From NCBI RefSeq assembly GCF_040365225.1, contig NZ_AP028055.1, forward strand, positions 1,984,001 through 2,048,000: DNA of 64,000 nt, written 5' to 3'. Each line of letters opens with the position of its first letter. The first letter of the stretch is position 1. Below, in pieces: positions 8,587-17,452 of the stretch. The position numbers and the translations under genes are program-made. A model generated the notes under the pieces. That model was given only the letters and a program-made list of their open reading frames with translations. It was not told where the DNA came from and ran no database searches. Source of the stretch: Bacteroides sedimenti (GTDB lineage: Bacteria; Bacteroidota; Bacteroidia; Bacteroidales; Bacteroidaceae).

Positions 8587-10008
8587 TTATTTAACCTCAG
8601 CCCTGAATGGAGAAGCTGGAATGCCTACATTATTGCAAAGATTGCCTTCCATATAATTACGGAAACAATAACGAACTTCTGTTGGAACAGACACTGACTC
8701 ACTCCAAACCTTTATCCTGGATGACCCATTAATTATCTCAGCATGTGCCGGCACAAATTTTCCATCTGATCCGGCTATTTCAAATCCTTTGAGTTCCTCA
8801 TTTTCGGGTGTCATACCATCTTCTCCATAATCAAATTGAAGTTCTACAACATTATCTTTCAACTTACAACTTTTATAGATCGGACCGCAATAACTAATTC
8901 CTTCGATACCGTAGGTGCGAGCCAAAGCCCAATATGCAAGTCGTTCTCCGACCTTGATTTTGTAAGGAGGATGAATAAACTTTTCACTACCGGCATCTGT
9001 TGTAGTTACCATTCCCACATTAGGAATCTCTTTCATTAACTCCAGCTGACATTGACGAAACCATGCTCTGTTCAATAGATCTTTCCCCTCAGCTTGCCAA
9101 GGCGTAATCTGAACATAATAGAAAGGCATATCCGGTGAACGGAAAAATGTTCTCCATTGAGAAACCAGAGCTGGGAAAAGTTTCTTATACAATGCAGGAT
9201 TTGCACTATTTGATTCTCCCTGGTACCAGGCAACTCCTTTCACAGGAAAGCCTTCCAATGGTTTCACCATCGCATTATAAAGCAATGTTGGAGTTCCGTT
9301 TGGATAAGCAAATTCTTTATTGTTTAAAACAGAAAGATCTACTTCCGGATAATGTGATAAAGTTTCTTTGTCCATCCACGTCTCAATCTTGGAAGCACTC
9401 CAAGAACAGTGAATCAATCCAACAGGAATACCCAATGTTTTCTGTAAAAGATCACCAAAGAAATATGCTACTGCGCTAAAATTGGCAACCTCTTTTGAAG
9501 AACACTCTGACCAATAACCCTCTACATCTTCTTTTGGGGTGGTACTCCAATCTCTTTTTACAGTGAACAGACGAAGTTGCCGCTGTGGATTGGCTGTAAC
9601 AATATAAGGTTGACATCCAAATACCGGTTGTCCGCGAAAACCTTTTACCGGCATCTCCATATTCGACTGACCGGAACAAAACCAAACTTCACCAACCAAG
9701 ATATTTTTTAGAACCAAGAGTTCTCCGTCTGATATCTTTATTTCATAAGGACCTCCCGCTGATGGAGTTTTGACAACAGTCTCCCACTCCCCTTTTTCAT
9801 TACTTTTAGTTTTAATCCTTATTTTATTCCAAGATGCAGTCAGAGAGACTTCTTTTCCAGGAGTCGCTTTCCCTCTAAAATGTACCTCAGAACGTTGTTG
9901 CAAAACCATATTGTCTTTCCAAATTGATGGAAGCGATATCTTTGCTTGCATTGACATTGCCAAAAACAGGCAAGGCAAAATCAACCATTTGTTATTTCTC
10001 ATCGTCAT
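8587..10008 (-). CDS. Sialate O-acetylesterase-family protein (SASA)
   Basis: 473 residues with a Sec signal (MRNNKWLILPCLFLAMSMQA). A short N-terminal beta domain (WKDNMVLQQRSEVHFRGKA) is followed by the SASA hydrolase domain: nucleophile block WFCSGQSNMEMPVKGF, then KGVAWYQGESNS, then VTTTDAG and IHPPYK, which supply the Asp-His part. The full SGNH-type catalytic set therefore appears intact. The family removes O-acetyl groups from sialic acids and, in many PULs, from other sugars such as acetylated xylose or mannose. Together with the SGNH esterase it argues that the substrate is acylated. It begins 7 bp after the stop of the metallophosphoesterase gene. Confidence 0.9.
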   Translation of the reverse strand: MTMRNNKWLILPCLFLAMSMQAKISLPSIWKDNMVLQQRSEVHFRGKATPGKEVSLTASWNKIRIKTKSNEKGEWETVVKTPSAGGPYEIKISDGELLVLKNILVGEVWFCSGQSNMEMPVKGFRGQPVFGCQPYIVTANPQRQLRLFTVKRDWSTTPKEDVEGYWSECSSKEVANFSAVAYFFGDLLQKTLGIPVGLIHCSWSASKIETWMDKETLSHYPEVDLSVLNNKEFAYPNGTPTLLYNAMVKPLEGFPVKGVAWYQGESNSANPALYKKLFPALVSQWRTFFRSPDMPFYYVQITPWQAEGKDLLNRAWFRQCQLELMKEIPNVGMVTTTDAGSEKFIHPPYKIKVGERLAYWALARTYGIEGISYCGPIYKSCKLKDNVVELQFDYGEDGMTPENEELKGFEIAGSDGKFVPAHAEIINGSSRIKVWSESVSVPTEVRYCFRNYMEGNLCNNVGIPASPFRAEVK

Positions 10009-10015
10009 TATGTAT

Positions 10016-11464
10016 TTATAAAGATTTTACTTTAATTATTTCAGAATAGATATGTCCAAAACGGTCTGTTACCCTTATCTCTATATCCGAATCTTCCTTT
10101 GAAGGGGTTGCACGGAAAAGATGATTGGTAGGAATAGCAGAGATCCAGTCATATTTTAATTTCATTTTAGATTTACAAAGGGCCACAACTTCAGGATCTT
10201 TATCCGTAGACTGCAACATCTGCCCCATATTTTGCCCATTCTCTACCCATTCTACCTTCCAGTTTTTGTCCCAGTTCCAGACATTCACTAAAATATCTTT
10301 GGGATACTCTTTTGAAGATCCGGGAGCATAAACACGCATCTGATGTTCTTTGGGAAAACCGGAGCTTTTGAAATACCATTGTACACTATCGCCATTCACC
10401 TCATAAACACCATACCCCTGCGGAGTTCCATCCAGACACAAATTACCGCTCCACCATGCACCACATACTGCACCTGTGATGTGTTCCATCAAACCAGAAG
10501 AATAAACCAGATTCTGGTTGTAATGCATGTGTCCGGAAATAATATGTGCCTTATAAGGTTTCAGCAATTCATGCAAAGCGGAAGCATTTGTCATTTGACC
10601 GGCAATACCATTATATGTATACTGGAATGAAACTTTGTTTTCCTGCAATTGAGACGGAATATGCATTATCACAAAAACAGGTGTTCCTTCGCTTACATAA
10701 GATAGATCTTGTTCTAACCATGAAAGTGCCCTTTCATCCAGATAACCCATATAGAAATATTCACGTCCAATGAAGAAATTGTCGTTAAGAATTACATAGT
10801 GCGCCTTTCCTTTATTGAATGAATACCAGGCTGGTCCAAAATGTTTTTCAAATGTCTTGTAAGATGTCTCATGACTCCGTCCGTTATAATTCATATCATG
10901 ATTGCCTATTGCTCTGTAAACAGGAAAATCGAGTATACTGACAGCTTTTATATATGAAGGATACAATGCAGGAGCATCTCCTAAAATATCGCCACAGTCA
11001 ACACTAAATACATCATAACTCGAGTTGTACTCTTTAGCCAGATCATTGCAATCATTCAATATTTTTTTATAAGATTCTATACTCTCTTGGTCTATTAGCT
11101 GAACATCCGCTTGCGCAAAGAAGACGTGTCTGACATCATCTTTGGAATTTTTCTTTAACTCAAAATCATATGAAGTTCTATCAGACTCTATCCGTTGATA
11201 AAACAGTGGTACAGTATTCTCTACATCAGTAAGATATCCTGACGGAGTAGAGATATAAACGTAAGAAGCATCCATAGAAGAGAGTTTGTATTCTCCTTTT
11301 GCATTTGTTCGGGTACAATGGGTGCCATCTGTAATCGTTACCTGAGATATACCTTTACCATTACAGGTAACTCTGCCTTTGATTTCTTTCCCCTGGGCGA
11401 CTAAGGCAATGCCGACAAATATCCAAAAGGAAAAAAAGAATATTTTTTTTGTAATTTTATCCAT
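10016..11464 (-). CDS. Secreted calcineurin-like metallophosphoesterase
   Basis: 482 residues with an N-terminal signal (IALVAQGKE cut near 25). A carboxypeptidase-regulatory/Ig-like N-terminal module (about 26-100) has the KGRVTCNGKGISQVTITDG pattern. The metallophosphatase core has FFAQADVQ, VDCGDILGD, AIGNHDMNY, VIMHIPSQ and SGHMHYNQ. The C-terminal beta domain (from about 370) is of the type attached to these enzymes in Bacteroidetes. The first metal motif reads DVQ rather than the usual DxH, so one metal ligand may differ. The likely role is hydrolysis of a phosphomonoester or phosphodiester in the periplasm. Next to the NAGPA-type phosphodiester glycosidase it supports a phosphate-bearing glycan target. 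Confidence 0.87.
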   Translation of the reverse strand: MDKITKKIFFFSFWIFVGIALVAQGKEIKGRVTCNGKGISQVTITDGTHCTRTNAKGEYKLSSMDASYVYISTPSGYLTDVENTVPLFYQRIESDRTSYDFELKKNSKDDVRHVFFAQADVQLIDQESIESYKKILNDCNDLAKEYNSSYDVFSVDCGDILGDAPALYPSYIKAVSILDFPVYRAIGNHDMNYNGRSHETSYKTFEKHFGPAWYSFNKGKAHYVILNDNFFIGREYFYMGYLDERALSWLEQDLSYVSEGTPVFVIMHIPSQLQENKVSFQYTYNGIAGQMTNASALHELLKPYKAHIISGHMHYNQNLVYSSGLMEHITGAVCGAWWSGNLCLDGTPQGYGVYEVNGDSVQWYFKSSGFPKEHQMRVYAPGSSKEYPKDILVNVWNWDKNWKVEWVENGQNMGQMLQSTDKDPEVVALCKSKMKLKYDWISAIPTNHLFRATPSKEDSDIEIRVTDRFGHIYSEIIKVKSL

Positions 11465-11484
11465 TTTATATTTAAAAAAAATAA

Positions 11485-13071
11485 TCAGTTAAATAACGAT
11501 TTATAAACAAGAATACGTTCAACGTACAGTTTATTCCCTGTTGAAGCACGATTTTTATTTTCCGATGCTATCACTCTCAATGTATGTTTTCCTGGTTTAA
11601 GTCCTATTTTATGAAATAAGTAAGCTCTGTTAACATCATACTTACCTGCTTCTTCCCTGAAATAGGTATCAATCTCTTTTATAAATTTACCGTCAATATA
11701 AACCTTCGCCTTTCCACCATCCACATTCCAACTTCCTAAGAGTGAAACTCCTTCACCTGTAAAATCAATTTCCACAGCATCTCCCGGTTTGGATGCCACA
11801 CGATACGGGTCGTTGTCTCCATCTCCATAAACAAAATTTTTCCAATTGCCTTCAAATCTCCACTTATCTTTTTCGTTCATTTGCACCTGATAAGCCATCT
11901 TCATATTGCTATATCCTTGTTCCAATCTCGGAGCCACTGGCTTTTGAGCCTTTATTATATAATTCTCATTATCAACCTTTCCGCCATTATTGAGAACATT
12001 CTCTTTTACAAATGAAATAGTTTGACTAACCACTTTATTGTACGAATAATCAGTATGCAGGAAATTTTTATCAGCTATCTCCGGAATATACGATTTCAGT
12101 TCTTGAGAAATAGAATTATAGCCAGACATTACCCCAATAACCGCTGCAGCGTTAGCCGAATTACAATCAGTATCCTGTCCGCATCGAATGGTAATCTCCA
12201 TTGTTTTCTTTAAATCTCCACTACCGTATAATAAACCTATTACAACGTATGCCCCATTAAGTTTAGCATCGATATTGAATTTATGATAAGGAGCACAAAC
12301 ATCATCTTCCCCCCATTTGTCCTGAATCTTTTTCCATGCATATTGCCAGTTCTGCGAGTCTTCTTTATAGGCAGTGAGTACATCCATTATGCACTTTGCA
12401 TATGTACTCTTCTGAGGAATCGATAACAAGGCATTATTTATAATCCAATAAATATCTTTACTCTGATAGGCTAAGGCATGCAATGACGAAACGAACATTC
12501 CTCCGTACATTCCATCTCCATATGACATGATTGATCCCACTTTCTTGCACAACCGGTTTGCTGAGATTGGCATTGCAGGATTAATAAAACCGATGAAATC
12601 GGATTCAATTTGAAAATCAATATCGTCAGAGTGGAAAGAGTTTTCCGGAAGAGCAAGATCTGCTGCCTTAATTCCATCGAAATAGTTTTTCCTGCCTTGC
12701 AAATTTGCATGACATAAAGGAAACTTTGCATTTGCAAAACTGGCAGCCAATGAATCAACCGGAGCATCTAGTCCTAACCGTTCCATGGTCATCATAAAAT
12801 TAAGCTGTCCATAAATATCATCCTCTAATAATGATTTCTCAACAAGCTGAGGAGTCCAAGGAATTGAATCTGTGTACATAGTTCCGATTGCTTTAAATTC
12901 CATCTCTCTTCCATACATTACACCTATCATCTTACCTGCCCAAGCTCCTTTTACTTTATCTTCCATTTCAGAAACTGGCATTTTAACAAAATGAGAACTT
13001 TTGCACGAAACGAATAGTGCAGAAAGAATTAAAACGAAATAAAGAAAATCAAAACGACTAATTTTTCTCAT
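11485..13071 (-). CDS. ADP-ribosylglycohydrolase-fold lipoprotein with C-terminal carbohydrate-binding-like domain
   Basis: 528 residues. The lipoprotein signal ILSALFVSCKSS places the protein on a membrane surface. Residues about 35-330 carry the DraG/ARH fold: KGAWAGKMIGVMYG, an EDDIYGQ acidic pair, HSDDIDF and the C-terminal metal motif CGQDTDCNSANAAAV. The metal-binding acidic residues therefore look kept. The last 130 residues (WKNFVYGDGDNDPYR... to ...LYVERILVYKS) form a galactose-binding-like beta sandwich with the GEGVSLLGSW and HTLRVIAS patterns of CBM-type modules. A secreted ARH-fold protein fused to a sugar-binding module within a glycan locus is unlikely to act on ADP-ribosylated proteins. 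A glycosidic bond in the target polymer is a more natural guess. Confidence 0.85.
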   Translation of the reverse strand: MRKISRFDFLYFVLILSALFVSCKSSHFVKMPVSEMEDKVKGAWAGKMIGVMYGREMEFKAIGTMYTDSIPWTPQLVEKSLLEDDIYGQLNFMMTMERLGLDAPVDSLAASFANAKFPLCHANLQGRKNYFDGIKAADLALPENSFHSDDIDFQIESDFIGFINPAMPISANRLCKKVGSIMSYGDGMYGGMFVSSLHALAYQSKDIYWIINNALLSIPQKSTYAKCIMDVLTAYKEDSQNWQYAWKKIQDKWGEDDVCAPYHKFNIDAKLNGAYVVIGLLYGSGDLKKTMEITIRCGQDTDCNSANAAAVIGVMSGYNSISQELKSYIPEIADKNFLHTDYSYNKVVSQTISFVKENVLNNGGKVDNENYIIKAQKPVAPRLEQGYSNMKMAYQVQMNEKDKWRFEGNWKNFVYGDGDNDPYRVASKPGDAVEIDFTGEGVSLLGSWNVDGGKAKVYIDGKFIKEIDTYFREEAGKYDVNRAYLFHKIGLKPGKHTLRVIASENKNRASTGNKLYVERILVYKSLFN

Positions 13072-13152
13072 TGATACCCATTTTATTCATTCACAATTGT
13101 TGAGGTTATCATTATCCACAACAATAATATTTTAATGACTTCACACTAAACC

Positions 13153-13196
13153 AAGGTAGGGGGGCTTTAATGCTTTTAGTTTTGAATCCCCACCTT
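13153..13196 (-). promoter_or_regulatory. Intercistronic hairpin before the ADP-ribosylglycohydrolase-fold gene
   Basis: AAGGTAGGGG (13153-13162) can pair with CCCCACCTT (13188-13196), with one bulged base. It sits in the 163-bp gap between the phosphodiester glycosidase stop and the next gene start. On the transcribed (minus) strand it is not followed by a T run, so it is more likely an RNA-processing or stability element than a terminator. Confidence 0.4.
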
Positions 13197-13234
13197 TTTC
13201 CTTTAAGCTTATGTATTTGTTTTATATTAAATTA

Positions 13235-14248
13235 TCACTTTAGAGAAACGGCTGTAACGATAGATCGTTCCTTACCATCACTGGGTTTAATAGTTCCCTT
13301 GCCATTTACCAACATACACGAAGAGCCTCCTCCATCAAGGTTAAGAGCTTCTGTACATCCAAGACTCTGAAGTATTTTTGCTACTTCATTAAGTGTGAAA
13401 CCAACTACACCCTGAGTCATGTTGCGTCCTTCGCAAACAAAAAATATAAGTTGGTTTTGTTTAGTTATGCCAATAGCTGTTCGAGGATTGTTAGATTCCG
13501 GACCAATGCCGCTATCACTATCAAACAACTCTTCAGCATAAGAATTGATGTATTTGCCATCTTTAATTAAAACAGGACCGGCACCAATCGCTGTTTTAGC
13601 CTTCCATACAGTTGCTCCTGCAGGAAAGCTGGAAGAAGGCATCTGCAAAGGAGAAGCACCCGACTTGTTATTTGCCGGTGAAGGATAAGAATACGTCACA
13701 CCATTGTTAGTATAAATCCAGTTTACTTTATAGGTGCCGTCGTTCATTAAACCAAAAGCACCGCGAGTTGGATAGTAAAGCACTTTAGCACTTTGACGAT
13801 ATTCAATTTGATTGTTAGGACTGACTACATTTCCATCACGACACAACATACTCAACGAACTACCCGCCCAAAAATATCCTCCATTCATAACAATTGAAGC
13901 TTTTTCTTCGTTATAAAAATCAGAAGGTGTTTTATAGCCTTTAGAATTACCTAACACGTTAAAATCAGCATTTTTGTTCATATCAGCTAGAGCAATATAA
14001 GCAATCGCACTTTTACCTTGCAGTGTAGCAGGAGATTTATACACTCTTATATAAGAAGGCAAATCTCCATAACTTGTTTGCAGTGTCCATCCTTGAACAA
14101 TTATTGCAGAATCGGGGCTTGTTGCATCGACTTTTGGGTCTTCCCATTCCCAAACAGGTGTATTGGTATTGTCTTTACTACAAGATGATGTAGAAAACAC
14201 CAATCCAATAAAAGCATATGCAATAAAAAATTTAGCTCCTTTTTTCAT
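13235..14248 (-). CDS. Phosphodiester glycosidase family lipoprotein (NAGPA domain)
   Basis: 337 residues with lipoprotein signal IGLVFSTSSCSKD. Most of the protein is the NAGPA domain: MNGGYFWAGSSLSMLC, RTAIGITKQNQLIFFVCEGRN, and the diagnostic NLDGGGSS at 303-310 with Asp305. The family is named for the human uncovering enzyme, which removes GlcNAc from GlcNAc-alpha-1-phospho-mannose, and bacterial relatives cleave sugar-phosphodiester bonds. As an exported lipoprotein within a SusCD locus it likely removes a phosphodiester-linked sugar from an external polymer. It is flanked by the GHL10 copy 2 gene upstream and the ARH-fold gene downstream. Confidence 0.88.
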   Translation of the reverse strand: MKKGAKFFIAYAFIGLVFSTSSCSKDNTNTPVWEWEDPKVDATSPDSAIIVQGWTLQTSYGDLPSYIRVYKSPATLQGKSAIAYIALADMNKNADFNVLGNSKGYKTPSDFYNEEKASIVMNGGYFWAGSSLSMLCRDGNVVSPNNQIEYRQSAKVLYYPTRGAFGLMNDGTYKVNWIYTNNGVTYSYPSPANNKSGASPLQMPSSSFPAGATVWKAKTAIGAGPVLIKDGKYINSYAEELFDSDSGIGPESNNPRTAIGITKQNQLIFFVCEGRNMTQGVVGFTLNEVAKILQSLGCTEALNLDGGGSSCMLVNGKGTIKPSDGKERSIVTAVSLK

Positions 14249-14274
14249 AATTATATTCTATAGATATAGGAATT

Positions 14275-14308
14275 TTCTGTATCTCTTCTCAAACAAAGAG
14301 ATACAGAA
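14275..14308 (-). promoter_or_regulatory. Intercistronic hairpin between GHL10 copy 2 and the phosphodiester glycosidase
   Basis: A perfect 13-bp inverted repeat (14275-14287 with 14296-14308, TTCTGTATCTCTT/AAGAGATACAGAA) has an 8-nt loop. No T run follows on the minus strand, so it is probably a processing or mRNA-stabilising hairpin in the polycistronic transcript. Confidence 0.55.
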
Positions 14309-14318
14309 TTTAAAACAA

Positions 14319-15710
14319 TTATTTTGTTGCAAGATTGATTCCTTCTTTAGCATATTTCCATTGATTGGCAAGCTTCAGGTGAATCATATCAAAAAGGAAA
14401 TAGCCATCACATACATCCATACATGCCTTTACAGAATTAACAATAGCCTGGTTTTCCTCTTCCTGAGTAGCCGCATTATTAGCATCCCAGTTTCCTACAT
14501 CAGGACCTCCAGCCACCATCGGACAAGATCCTTTTGTTTTATCTTTTGCTAATTTACAGAATCCCTCCATCGTCCATTCAGCAGAACCGTTTACTCTGAG
14601 AGGAGAAGCATATGCTCCGATCAGCATCTGGTCCATTAAAGCTGCATATCCAAAATTTTTATAATTAGCTGTTGCCCATTTATAATAAGAAGAAGTGTTA
14701 TAATTAGGACTCGCCCAGTTAACTCCAACTTCATAATAGGTAGAATACCATCCACCAACATAAACGCCAAACTTTATTTTTGAATTCACAGACTTGACGG
14801 CATTACGCGCTTTCGACATGAAGTCGTACATTACCTTCGCTCTGAACTCAAGCCATTTGGTAAAATAAGTAGGATAAGTAGTCATAGACATAACATTTGT
14901 CATTGTTGCTCCTGCAGGCAATATATCACCCGGATAATTGGAAATAACCGCACCTCCCAGATATGCCTGAAACTTTTGACGGGTAATATCTGAAAAGTCA
15001 GATTGAATTCCATCAAAACGTCCTCTATCCAGGAATATGCCATCCAGATCATATTTTGCCAGATCTTTGAGCAAGTCACAGAGATATGTCTGTACCTCAT
15101 CATTAGCCGGGTTGAAAAATTTAGTTCCTGAGCCATTATCCATTGTATTGGTAATACCTCTTGATAGGTTCTCTGATGTTGCCCACGATTTCTTACTTGC
15201 ATCACGGTATAAAATTCCTTGATTTCCCAAACCACTTCCATTACCACCAGCCATGGTATTAAAGCCGGCATGAACTTTCAGTCCTAACTCGTGTCCTTTA
15301 TCTATAAATGCCTGCAGATAGTCCCAGGTTGCAGTACGATAAACCTTGGAATAATTTCCATTTACCCAGGCACTCAGCCAGTCAACTTGTTGTACTCCGC
15401 TAACAGTCGATTTATAAAGGATATCTCCTGTAGTTGGACGGATATCAACAACAATATCCGTGAAACCGGCATCTTTTGCCAGAGCCAGATCTCTTGCTAT
15501 GTTCTCCTTACTATTGGCAAAATCATTGAAATTTGCTGCCGCATCGATCCAGATAAACCGAGGTTTATTACTATTAGTATTTGAAGATGGTGGATCGGGA
15601 AACACATAATCCGGTGTCTTATCTCCCCCACAAGATGTGTTTAGAAATAATATGAATCCTGCTAATAATATTAAAGCAGAAAATTTGATAATAGAGCTGA
15701 ATGTTTTCAT
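14319..15710 (-). CDS. GHL10 (family 10-like) glycosyl-hydrolase-like lipoprotein, copy 2
   Basis: 463 residues with lipoprotein signal FILFLNTSCGGD (acylated Cys near 27), then a short linker and the same TIM-barrel family as 7236-8561. Shared blocks include WIDAAANFNDFA, VVDIRPTTGDILY, LGLKVHAGFNTMAGG and DLDGIFLDRGRFDGIQSDFSD. Both copies keep an Asp/Arg-rich strand end (LDR.R.DGI) that may hold the active site. The presence of a membrane-anchored and a soluble copy in one operon suggests sequential action, or action on different linkages, during import. The family has few characterised members, so the bond cleaved cannot be named. Confidence 0.85.
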   Translation of the reverse strand: MKTFSSIIKFSALILLAGFILFLNTSCGGDKTPDYVFPDPPSSNTNSNKPRFIWIDAAANFNDFANSKENIARDLALAKDAGFTDIVVDIRPTTGDILYKSTVSGVQQVDWLSAWVNGNYSKVYRTATWDYLQAFIDKGHELGLKVHAGFNTMAGGNGSGLGNQGILYRDASKKSWATSENLSRGITNTMDNGSGTKFFNPANDEVQTYLCDLLKDLAKYDLDGIFLDRGRFDGIQSDFSDITRQKFQAYLGGAVISNYPGDILPAGATMTNVMSMTTYPTYFTKWLEFRAKVMYDFMSKARNAVKSVNSKIKFGVYVGGWYSTYYEVGVNWASPNYNTSSYYKWATANYKNFGYAALMDQMLIGAYASPLRVNGSAEWTMEGFCKLAKDKTKGSCPMVAGGPDVGNWDANNAATQEEENQAIVNSVKACMDVCDGYFLFDMIHLKLANQWKYAKEGINLATK

Positions 15711-15722
15711 AAAAGTAAAAAT

Positions 15723-15747
15723 ACCTGCACCTTTCTCAGGTGCAGGT
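15723..15747 (-). terminator. Intra-operon terminator/attenuator after the SusCD-DUF5018 block
   Basis: A perfect 10-bp stem ACCTGCACCT/AGGTGCAGGT has a 5-nt loop. Read on the minus strand it is followed by ATTTTTACTTTT. It sits between the stop of the DUF5018 lipoprotein and the start of GHL10 copy 2. It probably terminates part of the transcripts, giving more SusC, SusD and surface lipoprotein than downstream enzymes. Confidence 0.75.
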
Positions 15748-15770
15748 TTTTTATTAAGGTTTATATTTAG

Positions 15771-17432
15771 CTACATGTTAATACAGTCATACTGTACACA
15801 AACAACGCAACCGTTAGTAAACATAAAGTACAAATACATATAATATCCATTGTCTGAAACTTTCAAGGCAACATCACCGGTACCATTTGCATTTTGGCCT
15901 CCGTTATCTTTACCACCATAAGTTCCGATAGGAGCATTCCATACTGGACTTGTGATACTAGAAGTTGTACTTACATCAAACAGATATATACTATCATCAC
16001 TTCCCCAAGTAAATGAGTTAATAGTATTATACACAGCATACGGACATTTGTTGAATACAGCATAGTCTGTAGCATTCGGAATCCAGTTGCCGGCATTATT
16101 ACTCGGAAGATATGTCTTAAGAGTATTTGTAGCTCCGCTAATCCATGCAAATTTATATGGAGATGCATAGAATGCAGCAAAATAATCACTGTTCACATTA
16201 GTAGGATCGGTATAAACAATATCACAATTGGTACCCCAACTACCACCAAGACCGCTTACGGTAATGATATTGGGTGTTTGTGACTGAAGAACGCCACCTT
16301 TCACCTGCCAACGTGCAAACTGGTTGCCGGCAGCATAGATTGGAGCTGTAATAATGGCGTCGCCATCAATACTACCCTTTACAGATATTTTACGTCCCAT
16401 TGCCAATCCACCATTCCATTCGATAAACGGCTGAGGAGTTCCGGTTACACCTTTGATCTTCCAAATCTTGAACGCACCTGCATTGGGAGACAGATTACAC
16501 AACAAGATATTATCATTGTCATCACAAGTATTATAGAAGTTAACAAGATTACCAACGTTATCTCCTAAATTAAGCGTACCTGCAATAGCACCGGTTTTTC
16601 TATCCAGATAAATACTGTTCTGATTTCTTGTATTAATTACTACATAATCTTTAGTGGCCGCTATACCACCAGTAAGATTCAATACACTGATTCCAAGCTC
16701 AGAATTTAACTTCTTAGACCACAAAACTTTACCACTTCCTGCACGAAGTCCAAATTCAGTTTTAGAAGGAACCGCTTTTTTAACAGTATAAACAGTTGAT
16801 GTTGTACCATTCTGAGCAGTAACATTAATCTTCACTTCATTATCATAGTTCTGAGCCTGCTTGGTTGGATCCGGACTCATAGTAGCACCGTGAGAAACAG
16901 ACACTTTCGCCAAAACAGAACCGATATTTTCAAGCGAGATAAGTGATATAGTCTTGGCTCCCTCATCTATCACACCACTTAAACCTGCTGTTGGAATTTC
17001 AAAGCTTGAAATTACACATTCTGCACTCTTGCGAATCTCTGCAATTACTTTGTATGTTTTCTTTTTCTTGCTTTGATCAGTTACTGTAATGTAATTATCC
17101 TTTGTCAGATCCATATAAAGGATAGCGGGAGAAATAGTTACATTATCATCCAGATTTGCAACCACTCTTACATGTTTAAGTTTATCCATAGTCAAGACAT
17201 TCTCGGATGTCCTTGGATAATTATATGGGAACACAATGGTAATGATACCATTTTCATAATCTATCTCGCTTGTGAATGAATTCTCAGAGCTATCATCATT
17301 ATCAAATGATGCTTTAATACTGTTAATACCTTCACGCGAAACAGAAGGAGTCAGGTTCTCCACATCGACACAGCTATTCATCCCAAGCAACAATGAGAAG
17401 ATAGCAATCATTGACATTATTATATTTTTCAT
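15771..17432 (-). CDS. DUF5018-type surface lipoprotein, putative glycan-binding protein
   Basis: Start placed at the ATG at 17432, giving MKNIIMSMIAIFSLLLGMNSCVDV, a clean lipoprotein signal. The frame is open 10 codons further upstream, but that would overlap the SusD stop and bury the signal. About 553 residues. After two Ig-like/DUF5018-type beta modules (about 40-220, each with FDN/YDN..V.I..TAQNGT-type strands) comes a long beta-rich part with repeated aromatic-glycine blades (ASPYKFAWISG, SFTWGSDDSIYLFD), probably a propeller. The position directly after SusD is the usual place for a surface glycan-binding protein. No catalytic motif seen. Confidence 0.82.
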   Translation of the reverse strand: MKNIIMSMIAIFSLLLGMNSCVDVENLTPSVSREGINSIKASFDNDDSSENSFTSEIDYENGIITIVFPYNYPRTSENVLTMDKLKHVRVVANLDDNVTISPAILYMDLTKDNYITVTDQSKKKKTYKVIAEIRKSAECVISSFEIPTAGLSGVIDEGAKTISLISLENIGSVLAKVSVSHGATMSPDPTKQAQNYDNEVKINVTAQNGTTSTVYTVKKAVPSKTEFGLRAGSGKVLWSKKLNSELGISVLNLTGGIAATKDYVVINTRNQNSIYLDRKTGAIAGTLNLGDNVGNLVNFYNTCDDNDNILLCNLSPNAGAFKIWKIKGVTGTPQPFIEWNGGLAMGRKISVKGSIDGDAIITAPIYAAGNQFARWQVKGGVLQSQTPNIITVSGLGGSWGTNCDIVYTDPTNVNSDYFAAFYASPYKFAWISGATNTLKTYLPSNNAGNWIPNATDYAVFNKCPYAVYNTINSFTWGSDDSIYLFDVSTTSSITSPVWNAPIGTYGGKDNGGQNANGTGDVALKVSDNGYYMYLYFMFTNGCVVCVQYDCINM

Positions 17433-17452
17433 CGCGTTAATCGTTTTATTAT

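Noticed and set aside
14163..14552. 129-codon plus-strand frame across the GHL10/NAGPA junction
   Set aside because: Antisense to two clear genes and an intercistronic hairpin; no coding character.
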